The notes under the pieces were generated by a model. The model was not told the DNA's origin. It did not search any database and saw nothing but the letters and a program-made list of their open reading frames with translations. Positions 50,808-59,124 of a DNA stretch of 61,217 bases are shown here, one piece after another. A program made the translations under genes and the position numbers. Positions within the stretch are counted from its first letter, which is position 1. Each line of letters starts with the position of its first letter. Source of the DNA: CAZCEC01 sp964497615 (GTDB lineage Bacteria > Chloroflexota > Anaerolineae > Anaerolineales > UBA6663); the NCBI GenBank assembly GCA_964497615.1, contig CAZCEC010000035.1:1-61217 (forward strand), in the 5' to 3' direction.

Positions 50808-51230
50808 ATGATCGCCAGATCCCCCGACCCGAACGACGTTGACTCTCCGCCGGCTGCCGACACGCTGGTGACCGTGATGACCGTCAATGGCGCCCGGACG
50901 TTGACCTGGGCGCAGTACCTGGCCGAACGCGCCGCCCGCCGCCCGCCCGTGGCTGCGCCGACCCCGCCGCCGCGCGAGCCAACGATCCGGGCGCGCACGC
51001 ACACGGCGGACTCGCGGACGGTGAAGCGGAGAGTTGAAGAGCTGGTACGCGCCGAGCTGGCCGATGCGCCGCCAAACGACGAGGCGTCGGTGCAGGTCGA
51101 ATTGCAAAGGCGCACCGCTCTGATGGGCCGCATCATGGACGAAAGTGCAAAGCGCTCCAGCACAACCACCACCAGCCGGCGGAGGGTGGTCGTTCCTGCC
51201 GGGAACGACCGACGCAAGAACCGCCGCTGA
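50808..51230 (+). CDS. Hypothetical element protein
   Basis: 140 residues. N-terminal short beta/helix (TVMTVNGARTLTWAQYLAER), a Pro-rich middle, then a basic helical part and a Ser/Thr/Arg-rich tail. No family recognised. It occupies the place where head genes would be expected in a phage, but shows no resemblance to them. Confidence 0.55.
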   Translation: MIARSPDPNDVDSPPAADTLVTVMTVNGARTLTWAQYLAERAARRPPVAAPTPPPREPTIRARTHTADSRTVKRRVEELVRAELADAPPNDEASVQVELQRRTALMGRIMDESAKRSSTTTTSRRRVVVPAGNDRRKNRR

Positions 51231-51263
51231 CCTTATCAAGGCAAACGCACAGGAGAGACGACG

Positions 51264-51998
51264 ATGTCCACACCCGAAACGCTCACCGCTGGCATTGAAG
51301 CCTACCAGTCCGGCCGCGACGCGATCATGCGCGACTTGGACCTGAACGAAGACGGCAAGTCGCGCCAGATCGACGCGCTTCGTTCACAGGCGCTCGACTC
51401 GCTCACCAGGGCCGGAGACCAAATGTGGCGCGGGCTGGAGGCCCAGCACGCCGAAGTCGACACGCGGATCCGGCTCGAAGCTGGCAAGGTCAACGGCTCA
51501 TTCGACTACCAGCGCCTGGCCTACGAGTCGGCCGCGCTGGCGTCAGCCGTGGCCGGCCGCGACTTGAAGGACGTGGAGAAGCTCTACGAGGATCTCCACC
51601 TGGCCGGCGACGCGCACCGCCTGCGGGCCGCGCGCGACACGCTGCCGGCGTTGCTGGCGCAGCGAGAAGGCGGCAGGGACGACGCGCGCCAGGTCAACAG
51701 CCTGGTGCAGCGCATCCAGCGCGACGCCGAAGCCGCGGCGATCACGCCGGCCATGCAGCAGGCCCAGGCCGACGCGGCGGCCGTGGTGGGGCGCATCGAG
51801 GCCGCGCACGCCGCAACCCGCAAGGTGATGAGCGCCTTCCAGATTTCGGGCGGGCTGTTCGGAGCGTCGCGCGACAATGCTCTGGTGCAGTGGATGAGCC
51901 GCGTCGAGTTCTCGCGCGAGCGCGTCGAGGGCGTCGGTGTGCCGAAGTACAAGGTGACCGCGCGGTTCCGGCCGGCAAGTCAGGATGGCGGCCGGTAG
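51264..51998 (+). CDS. Coiled-coil hypothetical protein
   Basis: 244 residues, strongly helical with long heptad-like stretches and no membrane segment. AGGAGA precedes ATG 51264. The C-terminal 50 residues look more globular (RVEFSRERVEGVGVPKYKV). Not recognised; structural or scaffold-like roles are possible but unsupported. It is followed 23 bases later by the tail chaperone. Confidence 0.6.
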   Translation: MSTPETLTAGIEAYQSGRDAIMRDLDLNEDGKSRQIDALRSQALDSLTRAGDQMWRGLEAQHAEVDTRIRLEAGKVNGSFDYQRLAYESAALASAVAGRDLKDVEKLYEDLHLAGDAHRLRAARDTLPALLAQREGGRDDARQVNSLVQRIQRDAEAAAITPAMQQAQADAAAVVGRIEAAHAATRKVMSAFQISGGLFGASRDNALVQWMSRVEFSRERVEGVGVPKYKVTARFRPASQDGGR

Positions 51999-52021
51999 CG
52001 CCGGCTCAACTGGAGGCCACC

Positions 52022-52336
52022 ATGCCGGCTTACTTGACGACTGAAGAAATCCAGGCCAGCCACGACGTGATGTTCGCGGACGTTGCCCTGCTCTGGTGGG
52101 GTGGTGGAGATGTGAGAGTCCGCTCGCTCAGCCTGGCCGAGGTGCAGCAGGCGCTGGCAGAGTCGAAAGGCGATCGCGTCGCGTTCACGCTGGCCGTGGC
52201 TGTGGTCGGCTGCCTTGAGCCGAAGTTCGAGGCGGCCGACGCGGAATGGCTGGCGAGCAAAAACTTCTCGGCAGTCTCCGCGATCGCCAAGGAAATCTGC
52301 CGGCTCAGCGGCATCGACTGGTTGAAACTCTACTAG
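52022..52336 (+). CDS. Tail assembly chaperone-like protein
   Basis: 104 residues from ATG 52022 with GGAGG upstream. The pattern (LSLAEVQQALAESKGDRVAF, then a middle VGCLEPKF and a helical end AVSAIAKEICRLSGI) and the position immediately before the tape measure gene fit siphophage tail assembly chaperones. Such genes are often followed by a frameshifted extension; none is evident here. Confidence 0.6.
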   Translation: MPAYLTTEEIQASHDVMFADVALLWWGGGDVRVRSLSLAEVQQALAESKGDRVAFTLAVAVVGCLEPKFEAADAEWLASKNFSAVSAIAKEICRLSGIDWLKLY

Positions 52337-52399
52337 CCGGGAGCGCGCCGGCCGCGCCGCCGCCAGGCGGCAGCAGCCGGCGTTGACAACCACGGGGGG

Positions 52400-52433
52400 C
52401 GCGGCTGGCGTGGATCCCCCCGCGCCAGCCGCG
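52400..52433. other. Hairpin between chaperone and tape measure genes
   Basis: A perfect 11-bp stem (52400-52410 with 52423-52433) with a 12-base loop, in the 146-base gap 52337-52482. No U-run follows, so it is not a clear terminator; it may tune expression of the tape measure gene. Confidence 0.4.
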
Positions 52434-52482
52434 GGGACGGTGCATAAGCTTGTGTTGGCAAGGACAGAGAGGCGGTGCGTGA

Positions 52483-55032
52483 ATGACCGAGTTAGCTTCG
52501 CTGTACGCGATTCTGAAAGCAGATGTCAGCAATCTCCAGGCCGGACTGAAGACTGCCCAAGCGGAGATCGCCAAGACCGCCCAGGGCGTGAAGACCATGG
52601 GCGCGCAGACTGCGGCCAGCGCGGGGCAGGTCAATAACAGTGTCAATACCGCTTCGCAAGGCATCAGCCGTATGGGCCGCGATGTCGCTGGAGCCACGGC
52701 CTCGGCCCTCGGCCTCCAACTTGGTGTCGCCGGGGCGACGGCGGCGGTGGTCAAGTTCGGGGCCTCGTCGGTGCGGGCGGCGATGGACTTCGAGCAGACC
52801 GAGATCGCGTTCACCAGCATGCTTGGCAGCGGGACGCGGGCCAAGGCGTTCCTGGATGACCTGCGCGATTTCGCCGCGCACACGCCGTTCGAGTTCACCG
52901 GGCTGACTGAGGCCAGCCGGCGGCTGATGGCCTTCGGCTTCGAAGCTCAGCAGGTCATTCCGATGCTGACCAACATCGGCGATGCGGTGGCAGCCATGGG
53001 TGGCGGCGCCGCCATGATTGACCGCGTGACACTCGCGTTCGGCCAGATGTCCGCCAAGGGCAAGGTCAGCGCGCAGGAGATGCTCCAGCTCACCGAGGCC
53101 GGCATCCCGGCCTGGCAGTACCTGGCCGACGCCATGGGCCTGAGCACGGCCGAGGTGATGAAGCTGGTCGAGCGCGGCCTGGTCCCGGCCGAGGCAGCCA
53201 TTGCCGACATCCAGGCCGGCATGCAGGGCGACTTCGGCGGGATGATGGCCGACCAGATGGACACGGCCGCCGGCGCGGCCAGCAACTTCAACGACGCGCT
53301 GACCACGCTCAAGACAAACGCCGGCGAACTGGCGATCAATGCCGGCCTGACCGACTTCATCAAGGGCCTGACGGGCCGCGTGGAGGCAGCCAACGCTGTC
53401 TTTGAAGCCTTCGAGGCAGGCGCTTTGAATGTGGTCGAGGCCGTGGGTCTGCTGATCTCGTTGGGCGGCATGGGCTTCGATCCCAGCCAAGAGCTGGCGG
53501 CCGCCGAGGCCGCGATGGACGAGCTGATGGCGACCACGCTGGAAACGAGCAAGGCCCAGGGCGACGCAGCCCTGGTCATCCAGGACCTGACCGCCCGCTA
53601 CGGGCTTCTCACTGCCGCGAAGCTTCAGGACATGTATATCAGCGGCGAGCTCACCGAGGCCGAGATGAATACCATCCTGGCCGCGATGCTGCACGGTGAG
53701 CACCTGGAGCAGCTGATCGCGCGGTTCACCAACGGCCAGCCGGCGGCGGACGCCTGGACGGCGCGGCTGCAGGGTATGGCCGACCGCTACGCGAGCATGA
53801 CGCCGGTCATCATCGAAAACATGAATGCGGCCGATGCGTGGGCGGATCGCCTGCAGGGGCAGGCCGACGCCCTGGGCGTGGCCACGGAGGCAAACTACGA
53901 CTGGGTCACGAGCGCGGAGCGCGCAGCCGCGGCGCAGGCCGAGGCCAACCAGCTTCTGATGCAGGCGGTGGATGCCGGCATGTCCGGCGCGATCTCGACG
54001 GCCTGGGACGAATACAACACGACGATCGCGGAGACTCAGGCGGGACTTGCCGAGCTCAGCGCTGAGATCAACCGCTACCAGTCCATGAACGGGCTGACCG
54101 TCACCGTGACGCACGAGGCAACCCGCTCGATGGCCGAGGCCAAGCTGGCCGCGATCGGGCAGATCGAAGCCTACGAACGTCTCCAAACTGCGCAATCGAA
54201 TCTGAATGACAACACCGATCCCGAGAAGCAGTTCACGCTCAACAAGTCGGTGCTGGAGGCTCAGGTAGCGTTTGAGAACGCCAGCGAGCGCGCCCAGCAA
54301 TACGGCGCCAGCTTGGGTTCGTCAGAGACATTTATTACCAACTACGACTCCAAGCTGACGGAGCTCAGGGGTGAAATCGACGAACACAACGCGGCTCAGG
54401 TAAGGGCTCGGCAGGCCCTGCACGAGACAACCGCCGCGTTCATCATGCAGCAGATCGCGGGCAACCTGACGGCCGACGGCTACCTGCTCATGGCCCGCAA
54501 CCTGGGTCTGATCGACGAGGCCAGCTACAACCTAGCCACCGCATTGCAAGAGCTGACCGTCAAGTACGACATCAACAAAGATGAGGCGATCGACGCCAGC
54601 GAGGCCACGCACGGATATTGGCTGGAGGTGGCCCGGCTAAAGGGCGAAGTGGATGGGATGCAGACCACCAAGGACTTCTGGCTTCGGTTCCACTACACCT
54701 ACGACGGTATGATGCCCGACCAGGTGCTAAGCGACGCCATGAGCAATCCCGGCGGCGCGCCGATCCCGATGGCCCACGGCGGCTCAGGCGTGGTCACCAG
54801 CCCGACCCTGTTCCTGGCCGGCGAGGCCGGCATGCCCGAAGCCTTTCAGTTCACGCCGATGTCTGGCGGAGATTATGGCGGTGGGGGCGGCGGCGGGGGC
54901 GACTGGGGCATTCAAGTTCATGGGGACCTGGTGGTCAACGTCAACGGGGCCGGCGACCCCCGCGAGGCGGCCGCGGCGGTGATCGAAGCGATGCAGGACC
55001 GCGGCCTCATCTCTAAGAGCTTGCGAAGGTAA
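52483..55032 (+). CDS. Phage tail tape measure protein
   Basis: 849 residues. The N-terminus ASLYAILKADVSNLQAGL and the following helical stretch, then the tape-measure core (FEQTEIAFTSMLGS, FAAHTPFEFTGLTEASRRL, LTNIGDAVAAMGGG, LTEAGIPAWQYLADAMG) are family-typical, as is the C-terminal Gly-rich tail (GDYGGGGGGGGDWG). It sets tail length and forms part of the DNA conduit. By the usual rule of about 0.15 nm per residue it would specify a tail near 120-130 nm. Confidence 0.93.
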   Translation: MTELASLYAILKADVSNLQAGLKTAQAEIAKTAQGVKTMGAQTAASAGQVNNSVNTASQGISRMGRDVAGATASALGLQLGVAGATAAVVKFGASSVRAAMDFEQTEIAFTSMLGSGTRAKAFLDDLRDFAAHTPFEFTGLTEASRRLMAFGFEAQQVIPMLTNIGDAVAAMGGGAAMIDRVTLAFGQMSAKGKVSAQEMLQLTEAGIPAWQYLADAMGLSTAEVMKLVERGLVPAEAAIADIQAGMQGDFGGMMADQMDTAAGAASNFNDALTTLKTNAGELAINAGLTDFIKGLTGRVEAANAVFEAFEAGALNVVEAVGLLISLGGMGFDPSQELAAAEAAMDELMATTLETSKAQGDAALVIQDLTARYGLLTAAKLQDMYISGELTEAEMNTILAAMLHGEHLEQLIARFTNGQPAADAWTARLQGMADRYASMTPVIIENMNAADAWADRLQGQADALGVATEANYDWVTSAERAAAAQAEANQLLMQAVDAGMSGAISTAWDEYNTTIAETQAGLAELSAEINRYQSMNGLTVTVTHEATRSMAEAKLAAIGQIEAYERLQTAQSNLNDNTDPEKQFTLNKSVLEAQVAFENASERAQQYGASLGSSETFITNYDSKLTELRGEIDEHNAAQVRARQALHETTAAFIMQQIAGNLTADGYLLMARNLGLIDEASYNLATALQELTVKYDINKDEAIDASEATHGYWLEVARLKGEVDGMQTTKDFWLRFHYTYDGMMPDQVLSDAMSNPGGAPIPMAHGGSGVVTSPTLFLAGEAGMPEAFQFTPMSGGDYGGGGGGGGDWGIQVHGDLVVNVNGAGDPREAAAAVIEAMQDRGLISKSLRR

Positions 55033-55040
55033 GGCCAGCC

Positions 55041-56573
55041 ATGCCGACAGCAACCTACACACTCGAAGTGGATTGGGACGGCGACGGCGCCTTCGAAGGC
55101 GGCGCGGAAGACGTGAGCGCCGACTGGCTGAGCGCCACGATCGCGCGCGGGTTCGCCGATCCCCTGGCCCGCGTGGCAACAGTCGGCCGGGCGGACTTCG
55201 TGCTGCTGAACGCCGGCCAGGACTACTCGCCGCCGGCGAATGCGGACGCGCTGCCCCGCCGCGAAGTGAAGTTCACCATGGACTACGCCAGCACGCCGGT
55301 GGTGCTGTTCAGGGGGTTCATCGAGGACATCCAGCCCAGTTCGGGGCCCAGGCTGGACCGGCGCGCCACACTGCGGTGCGTGGATGCGCTGGCCCTGCTG
55401 GACGCGGAAGAGGGGCGGATCCCGCTGCTGGAGTCTGTCACGGCCGACACGATCATCGAGGCCGTGGTCGATACGGTCTACACGCCGCCGGCGACGAACT
55501 ACGAGCCGGGTAAGAGCCGGTTCCCGTTCTCGTCCGACCGCTGGACTTCGGCCGCCGGCCTGACGGTTGGCCCGACCGCCAACGGGCAGGGGCGCCGGCC
55601 GCCGACTGAAGCCGGATCGGCCGCCCAGAAGATCCTCGACGCGTGCTCAAGCGACTGGGGGCGGTTCTTCATCTCGAAGGCCGGCGCGCCGACGTTCTTC
55701 AACCGCCACCACATGCCGCTCGACACTGCGATCGAGCTCACGCTGAGCGACGACATGAAACGCCTCGGCTACAGCAAGTCGGTATCGCAGGTGTACAACC
55801 TGGTCGAGGTCACCTGCCACCCGCGGTCGGTGGGGCAGGTGTATGAAGTGCTTGGCCGGATCAGTCAGGGCGTCGCCCCCCGCATCGAGGCCGGCGAGAC
55901 GCAGACCTTCACGCTTTCATTCCGGGACCCGGCCACCGGGGATGCGGTGGGCGGCAAGGGCGTGCTGACGCCGGTGTCCGGCACCGACTACGCCGCGACC
56001 GACGACGAAGCCGGCGAAGGGACCGACGTGACGGCCAGCGTCTCGGCCAGCCTGAGCGTGTACGGCGACTCGGCCGAGGTCGAGCTGGAGAACACATCGG
56101 GCGACGCGGTTTACATCCAGCAGCTTCAGGTGCGCGGGTACGCGGTGCGCGTGCGCGAGCCGGTCACCATGCGGGCATCCGACGGCACGAGCCAGGCCGC
56201 CTACCAGAAGCGCAAGCTGCCGATCGACGCGCCGCTGCTCAACTCGCAGCACGTGGCGCGCCGCCTGGCCGAATACCTGCTCGACGTGTACAAGACGCCG
56301 CGGAACGTCGTGCGGGGCGTGGAGCTGCTGGCGAACCGGAGTGCCGCTTTCCTGGCGGCCGCGCGCGACCTCGAGCTGCTGGACCGGGTGGTGGTAAGCG
56401 AGTCGCAGACGGGCCTGTCGAGTTATGCCGCGCATGTCATGGGCATGCGGCACACCATCCCCAACAAGCATCAACACTGGGTCAGCCTGGACCTGGAGAC
56501 GGCCTACACGGTGGGTCAGCCGTTCCGGCTGGACAGCAGCGCCTTGAACAGCGGCCACGTGCTGATCTTCTAG
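55041..56573 (+). CDS. Tail hub / distal tail-associated protein
   Basis: 510 residues, 8 bases after the tape measure gene. N-terminus TYTLEVDWDGDGAFEGG, then VATVGRADFVLLN and VVLFRGFIEDIQP, patterns of the hub proteins that follow tape measure genes in siphophages. Later segments are beta-rich. No receptor-binding, endopeptidase or fibre domain is recognisable. It is the last structural gene seen, so fibres or baseplate proteins appear to be missing. Confidence 0.7.
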   Translation: MPTATYTLEVDWDGDGAFEGGAEDVSADWLSATIARGFADPLARVATVGRADFVLLNAGQDYSPPANADALPRREVKFTMDYASTPVVLFRGFIEDIQPSSGPRLDRRATLRCVDALALLDAEEGRIPLLESVTADTIIEAVVDTVYTPPATNYEPGKSRFPFSSDRWTSAAGLTVGPTANGQGRRPPTEAGSAAQKILDACSSDWGRFFISKAGAPTFFNRHHMPLDTAIELTLSDDMKRLGYSKSVSQVYNLVEVTCHPRSVGQVYEVLGRISQGVAPRIEAGETQTFTLSFRDPATGDAVGGKGVLTPVSGTDYAATDDEAGEGTDVTASVSASLSVYGDSAEVELENTSGDAVYIQQLQVRGYAVRVREPVTMRASDGTSQAAYQKRKLPIDAPLLNSQHVARRLAEYLLDVYKTPRNVVRGVELLANRSAAFLAAARDLELLDRVVVSESQTGLSSYAAHVMGMRHTIPNKHQHWVSLDLETAYTVGQPFRLDSSALNSGHVLIF

Positions 56574-56641
56574 GCTTGCCCCCGCAAGGCCAGAGCGCCG
56601 GCCGTCAATCCCCGGCGCCGGCGGCGTTTCTGTCAGACGCC

Positions 56642-57088
56642 ATGAAGCGCAAACGATCCAACCGGCCTCGCTTCACGCGGCGCGAGATGGACGCCTGGAA
56701 GCGGCTGCCCACCACCGACGACCCGCGCCCCTGGCGGCGGCTGGCGTGCGCGATGCTGTTGGGGGGAGCACTGGGCGCTTACGAGAAGGACCCGGACGAC
56801 CTGGCGTGGGTGCAGAGCGACACGGCGCGCAAGCTCGCTGACCTGGTGGACCTGCCCGACTGGCCGCCGAAACCTGAGCAGCTGGCCGCGATCGGCGGCC
56901 GGCAGAACCTGCAGAGACTGGCGCACCTGTCCCGCGAGAGCGACGGCCGCGATCTGCCGGCGGAGCGGGACGAGCGCAACCGGCTGATCCGCGCGCTGCA
57001 CCGCAAGGGGATGACGCAGGCGCAGATCGCGGAGCGCGTTGGCCTGGCCCGGACCACGATCTCGATGATCGTCAGGGCTGGCGACTGA
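56642..57088 (+). CDS. Helix-turn-helix protein at the element's right end
   Basis: 148 residues from ATG 56642. A basic N-terminus (MKRKRSNRPRFTRREMDAW) and a helical middle are followed by a C-terminal HTH (MTQAQIAERVGLARTTISMI) of the sigma-region-4/resolvase kind. Likely a DNA-binding regulator. After it, 57089-57210 carry only a short palindrome (AAGGCGCCTT, 57097-57106) and the attR arm. Confidence 0.7.
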   Translation: MKRKRSNRPRFTRREMDAWKRLPTTDDPRPWRRLACAMLLGGALGAYEKDPDDLAWVQSDTARKLADLVDLPDWPPKPEQLAAIGGRQNLQRLAHLSRESDGRDLPAERDERNRLIRALHRKGMTQAQIAERVGLARTTISMIVRAGD

Positions 57089-57186
57089 GCCGCGCTAAGG
57101 CGCCTTGCCTGATTCGGGGACCGGCCCTATATTCTGGCGGGTGCAGCCGCTGAATTCCGGCGCCGCTCAGAGCGTGAGATAGAGAC

Positions 57187-57462
57187 GTGACACATCAAGC
57201 ATATACGAGCGTGGTGGCCTTTGGCGTTGTGCGCGTCCTGGCCGATCCGGCCGACCAGCGCGCGGCGCTCACCGGCCTGATCGGCAAGTATTTTCCGGCC
57301 ATGCGTCCCGGCGCGGAGTTTCGCCCCATCACCGACCAGGAGCTTAAGCGCACCAGCGTCTATGCCCTGGCCATCGAGAGTTGGAGCGGCAAACGCAATT
57401 GGCCCGACCGCGCCGAACAGAGCGACGAGTGGCCCGCTTTGGCCGAGGGGTGGTTGGCGTGA
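57187..57462 (+). pseudogene. Pyridoxamine 5'-phosphate oxidase family protein, 3' part (split)
   Basis: The host part begins at 57211 and encodes VAFGVVRVLADP onwards, the last 83 residues of the split-barrel protein, in the phase that continues the fragment at 40413. The first eight codons (from GTG 57187) are element DNA. The restored protein would be 191 residues. Its stop overlaps the deoA start. Confidence 0.92.
57208..57213 (+). other. attR core
   Basis: AGCGTG matching attL; the GT at 57211-57212 is the likely crossover. Joining the two element arms recreates attP with GAGC-GT-GCTC at its centre and ATAC/GTAT farther out, an imperfect palindrome around the dinucleotide. Confidence 0.88.
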
Positions 57463-58778
57463 CACCCAGCCCGATGCGCGCGGTCGACATCATCACCAAG
57501 AAACGCGACGGTGGCGAGCTCTCCCAGGCCGAGATCGAGTTCTTCATTACCGGCCTCGCCGCCGGTGACATTCCCGACTATCAGATTTCAGCCTGGCTGA
57601 TGGCCGTCTACTTCCAGGGCATGACGCCCCGCGAGACTACCCACTTGACGCTGGCGATGGCGGCCTCCGGCGACATGCTGGACCTGAGCGACACCGTGGC
57701 CCTCGCCGTGGACAAGCACTCCACCGGCGGGGTCGGGGACAAGGTGACACTGGTCGTGGAGCCGTTGGTGGCGGCCTGTGGCGTGCCGGTCGGGAAGATG
57801 TCGGGGCGAGGCCTGAGCTTCTCGGGCGGCACTGTTGACAAGCTGGAGTCCATTCCCGGCTTTCGCACAGCTCTGACGACTGACGAGTTCAAGCGCCAAC
57901 TCCGCGAGATTGGCGTGGTGCTCACCGGCCAATCCGCCAATCTCGCCCCCGCTGATGGCAAGCTCTATGCCCTGCGAGACGTCACGGGCACCGTCAACTC
58001 GACCCCCCTCATTGCCAGCAGCGTCATGTCCAAGAAAATCGCGGCTGGCGCGCAGGCCATCGTGCTGGACGTTAAGACCGGCACCGGCGCTTTCATGCCC
58101 ACCGTCAAAGCCGCCACGCAGCTAGCCGAAATGATGGTCGCTATCGGCAAGCACGCCAAGCGCCGCGTCGTGGCCGTGATCTCCGACATGAACCAGCCCC
58201 TGGGCCACGCCGTGGGCAATGCCCTGGAAGTGCGCGAGGCGATTGACACCCTCCACGGCGGCGGCCCCGCCGATTTCCGCGAGCACTGCCTGGTCGTTGC
58301 CGCTCACCTGCTGCGCCTGGCCCGCGTCGCCCGCTCTGAGAAGGCGGCTCGCGCCGCCCTCGAAGCCGCGCTGGCCGATGGCGGCGCCTGGGCCAAGTTC
58401 CGCCAGCTCGTTAGCGCACAGGGCGGCGATGTATCAGTGATCGACGAGCCCAGCCGCCTCCCCACCGCCCGCCTGATTGAGACCGTGCCGTCACCGCGCG
58501 CAGGCTATCTTTCACGCGTGGACGCCCGCGAGATTGGGCTTAGTGCCGTGGACCTCGGCGCGGGCCGCGCCACCAAAGCCGACTCCATTGATCACGCTGT
58601 CGGCCTCCTCATCCATCACGAGGTCGGCGACAAGATCGCCAAAGGCCAACCACTCTTCACCATCCACGCCAACGACGAAGCCCGCCTCGCCGCCGCCCGG
58701 GAGCGCGTCCTGGCCGCCCACGCCTTCCGCCGCGAGCGCGTCAAGCGGTTACCATTGTTCTACAAGGTAGTCGACTGA
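57459..58778 (+). CDS. deoA: Pyrimidine-nucleoside (thymidine) phosphorylase
   Basis: 439 residues from a GTG overlapping the preceding stop (GTGA); ATG 57474, directly before the conserved DIITKKRDGGELS, is an alternative start. Signatures: DKHSTGGVGDKVTL (phosphate/substrate site), KMSGRGLSFSGGTVDKLESIPGF, SSVMSKKIAAG and VLDVKTGTGAFM. Catalyses reversible phosphorolysis of pyrimidine nucleosides for salvage. Before integration it was coupled to the oxidase-family gene; now its promoter lies 17 kb away and it may depend on read-through from the element. Confidence 0.95.
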   Translation: MTPSPMRAVDIITKKRDGGELSQAEIEFFITGLAAGDIPDYQISAWLMAVYFQGMTPRETTHLTLAMAASGDMLDLSDTVALAVDKHSTGGVGDKVTLVVEPLVAACGVPVGKMSGRGLSFSGGTVDKLESIPGFRTALTTDEFKRQLREIGVVLTGQSANLAPADGKLYALRDVTGTVNSTPLIASSVMSKKIAAGAQAIVLDVKTGTGAFMPTVKAATQLAEMMVAIGKHAKRRVVAVISDMNQPLGHAVGNALEVREAIDTLHGGGPADFREHCLVVAAHLLRLARVARSEKAARAALEAALADGGAWAKFRQLVSAQGGDVSVIDEPSRLPTARLIETVPSPRAGYLSRVDAREIGLSAVDLGAGRATKADSIDHAVGLLIHHEVGDKIAKGQPLFTIHANDEARLAAARERVLAAHAFRRERVKRLPLFYKVVD

Positions 58779-59116
58779 TGGCCTATGCACTGGTGTTCAT
58801 CGTGACCGGCCTATGTCTCTGGCTGACGCGCCACCTTATCTACTGGCAATACAAGCGTGGGGCATTGACGGCAGGACGCTTCGCCATTACGTTTGCGCTG
58901 GGCTGGAGCTTGTCGATATCGGCTTGCTACTTTCTTGGACTGACAGTTGTGGGTGGCGTGGTGCTTGACAGGGGCCTAACGGCTCTAGGGATTGGCTTGG
59001 GACTGGCCAATCTGGTAGTTGGCTTAATAGTAACCTATGTACTCTATCGACCGTTCATGCGCATATTGGCGCGGCTCCTTCGAATGCGCCGGCCAAGTGC
59101 GTCGCCACCCGACTAA
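58778..59116 (+). CDS. Small integral membrane protein
   Basis: 112 residues with three membrane helices (starting ALVFIVTGLCLWLT, FAITFALGWSLSI and LGIGLGLANLVVGLIVTYVL) and a basic C-terminal tail. The start shares one base with the deoA stop (TGATG). No family recognised. Confidence 0.7.
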   Translation: MAYALVFIVTGLCLWLTRHLIYWQYKRGALTAGRFAITFALGWSLSISACYFLGLTVVGGVVLDRGLTALGIGLGLANLVVGLIVTYVLYRPFMRILARLLRMRRPSASPPD

Positions 59117-59124
59117 CCTCAACT

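Larger units (their letters stand above)
40737..57210. mobile_element. Integrated phage-like element with tail but no head genes
   Basis: About 16.5 kb as assembled, bounded by attL and attR and containing a serine integrase at its left end. Contents in order: integrase, small basic protein, membrane lipoprotein, small proteins, sigma-like factor, excisionase-like protein, control region, RHH protein, primase, RecA-like helicase, iterons, terminase-small-subunit-like protein, zinc-ribbon protein, cold-shock protein, two unknown proteins, tail chaperone, tape measure, tail hub, HTH protein. No capsid, portal, large terminase, head-tail connector, endolysin or holin is recognisable. Reading frames are intact and tightly coupled, which argues against random decay. 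A run of 38 Ns at 45714 leaves the true length open. Confidence 0.9.

Noticed and set aside
52492..54300. 602-codon open frame on the minus strand
   Set aside because: Antisense shadow of the tape measure gene with no recognisable motif.
57187..57210. Independent start of a short intact gene at 57187
   Set aside because: Its first eight codons are element DNA and the remainder continues the gene interrupted at 40737, so it is a fragment.
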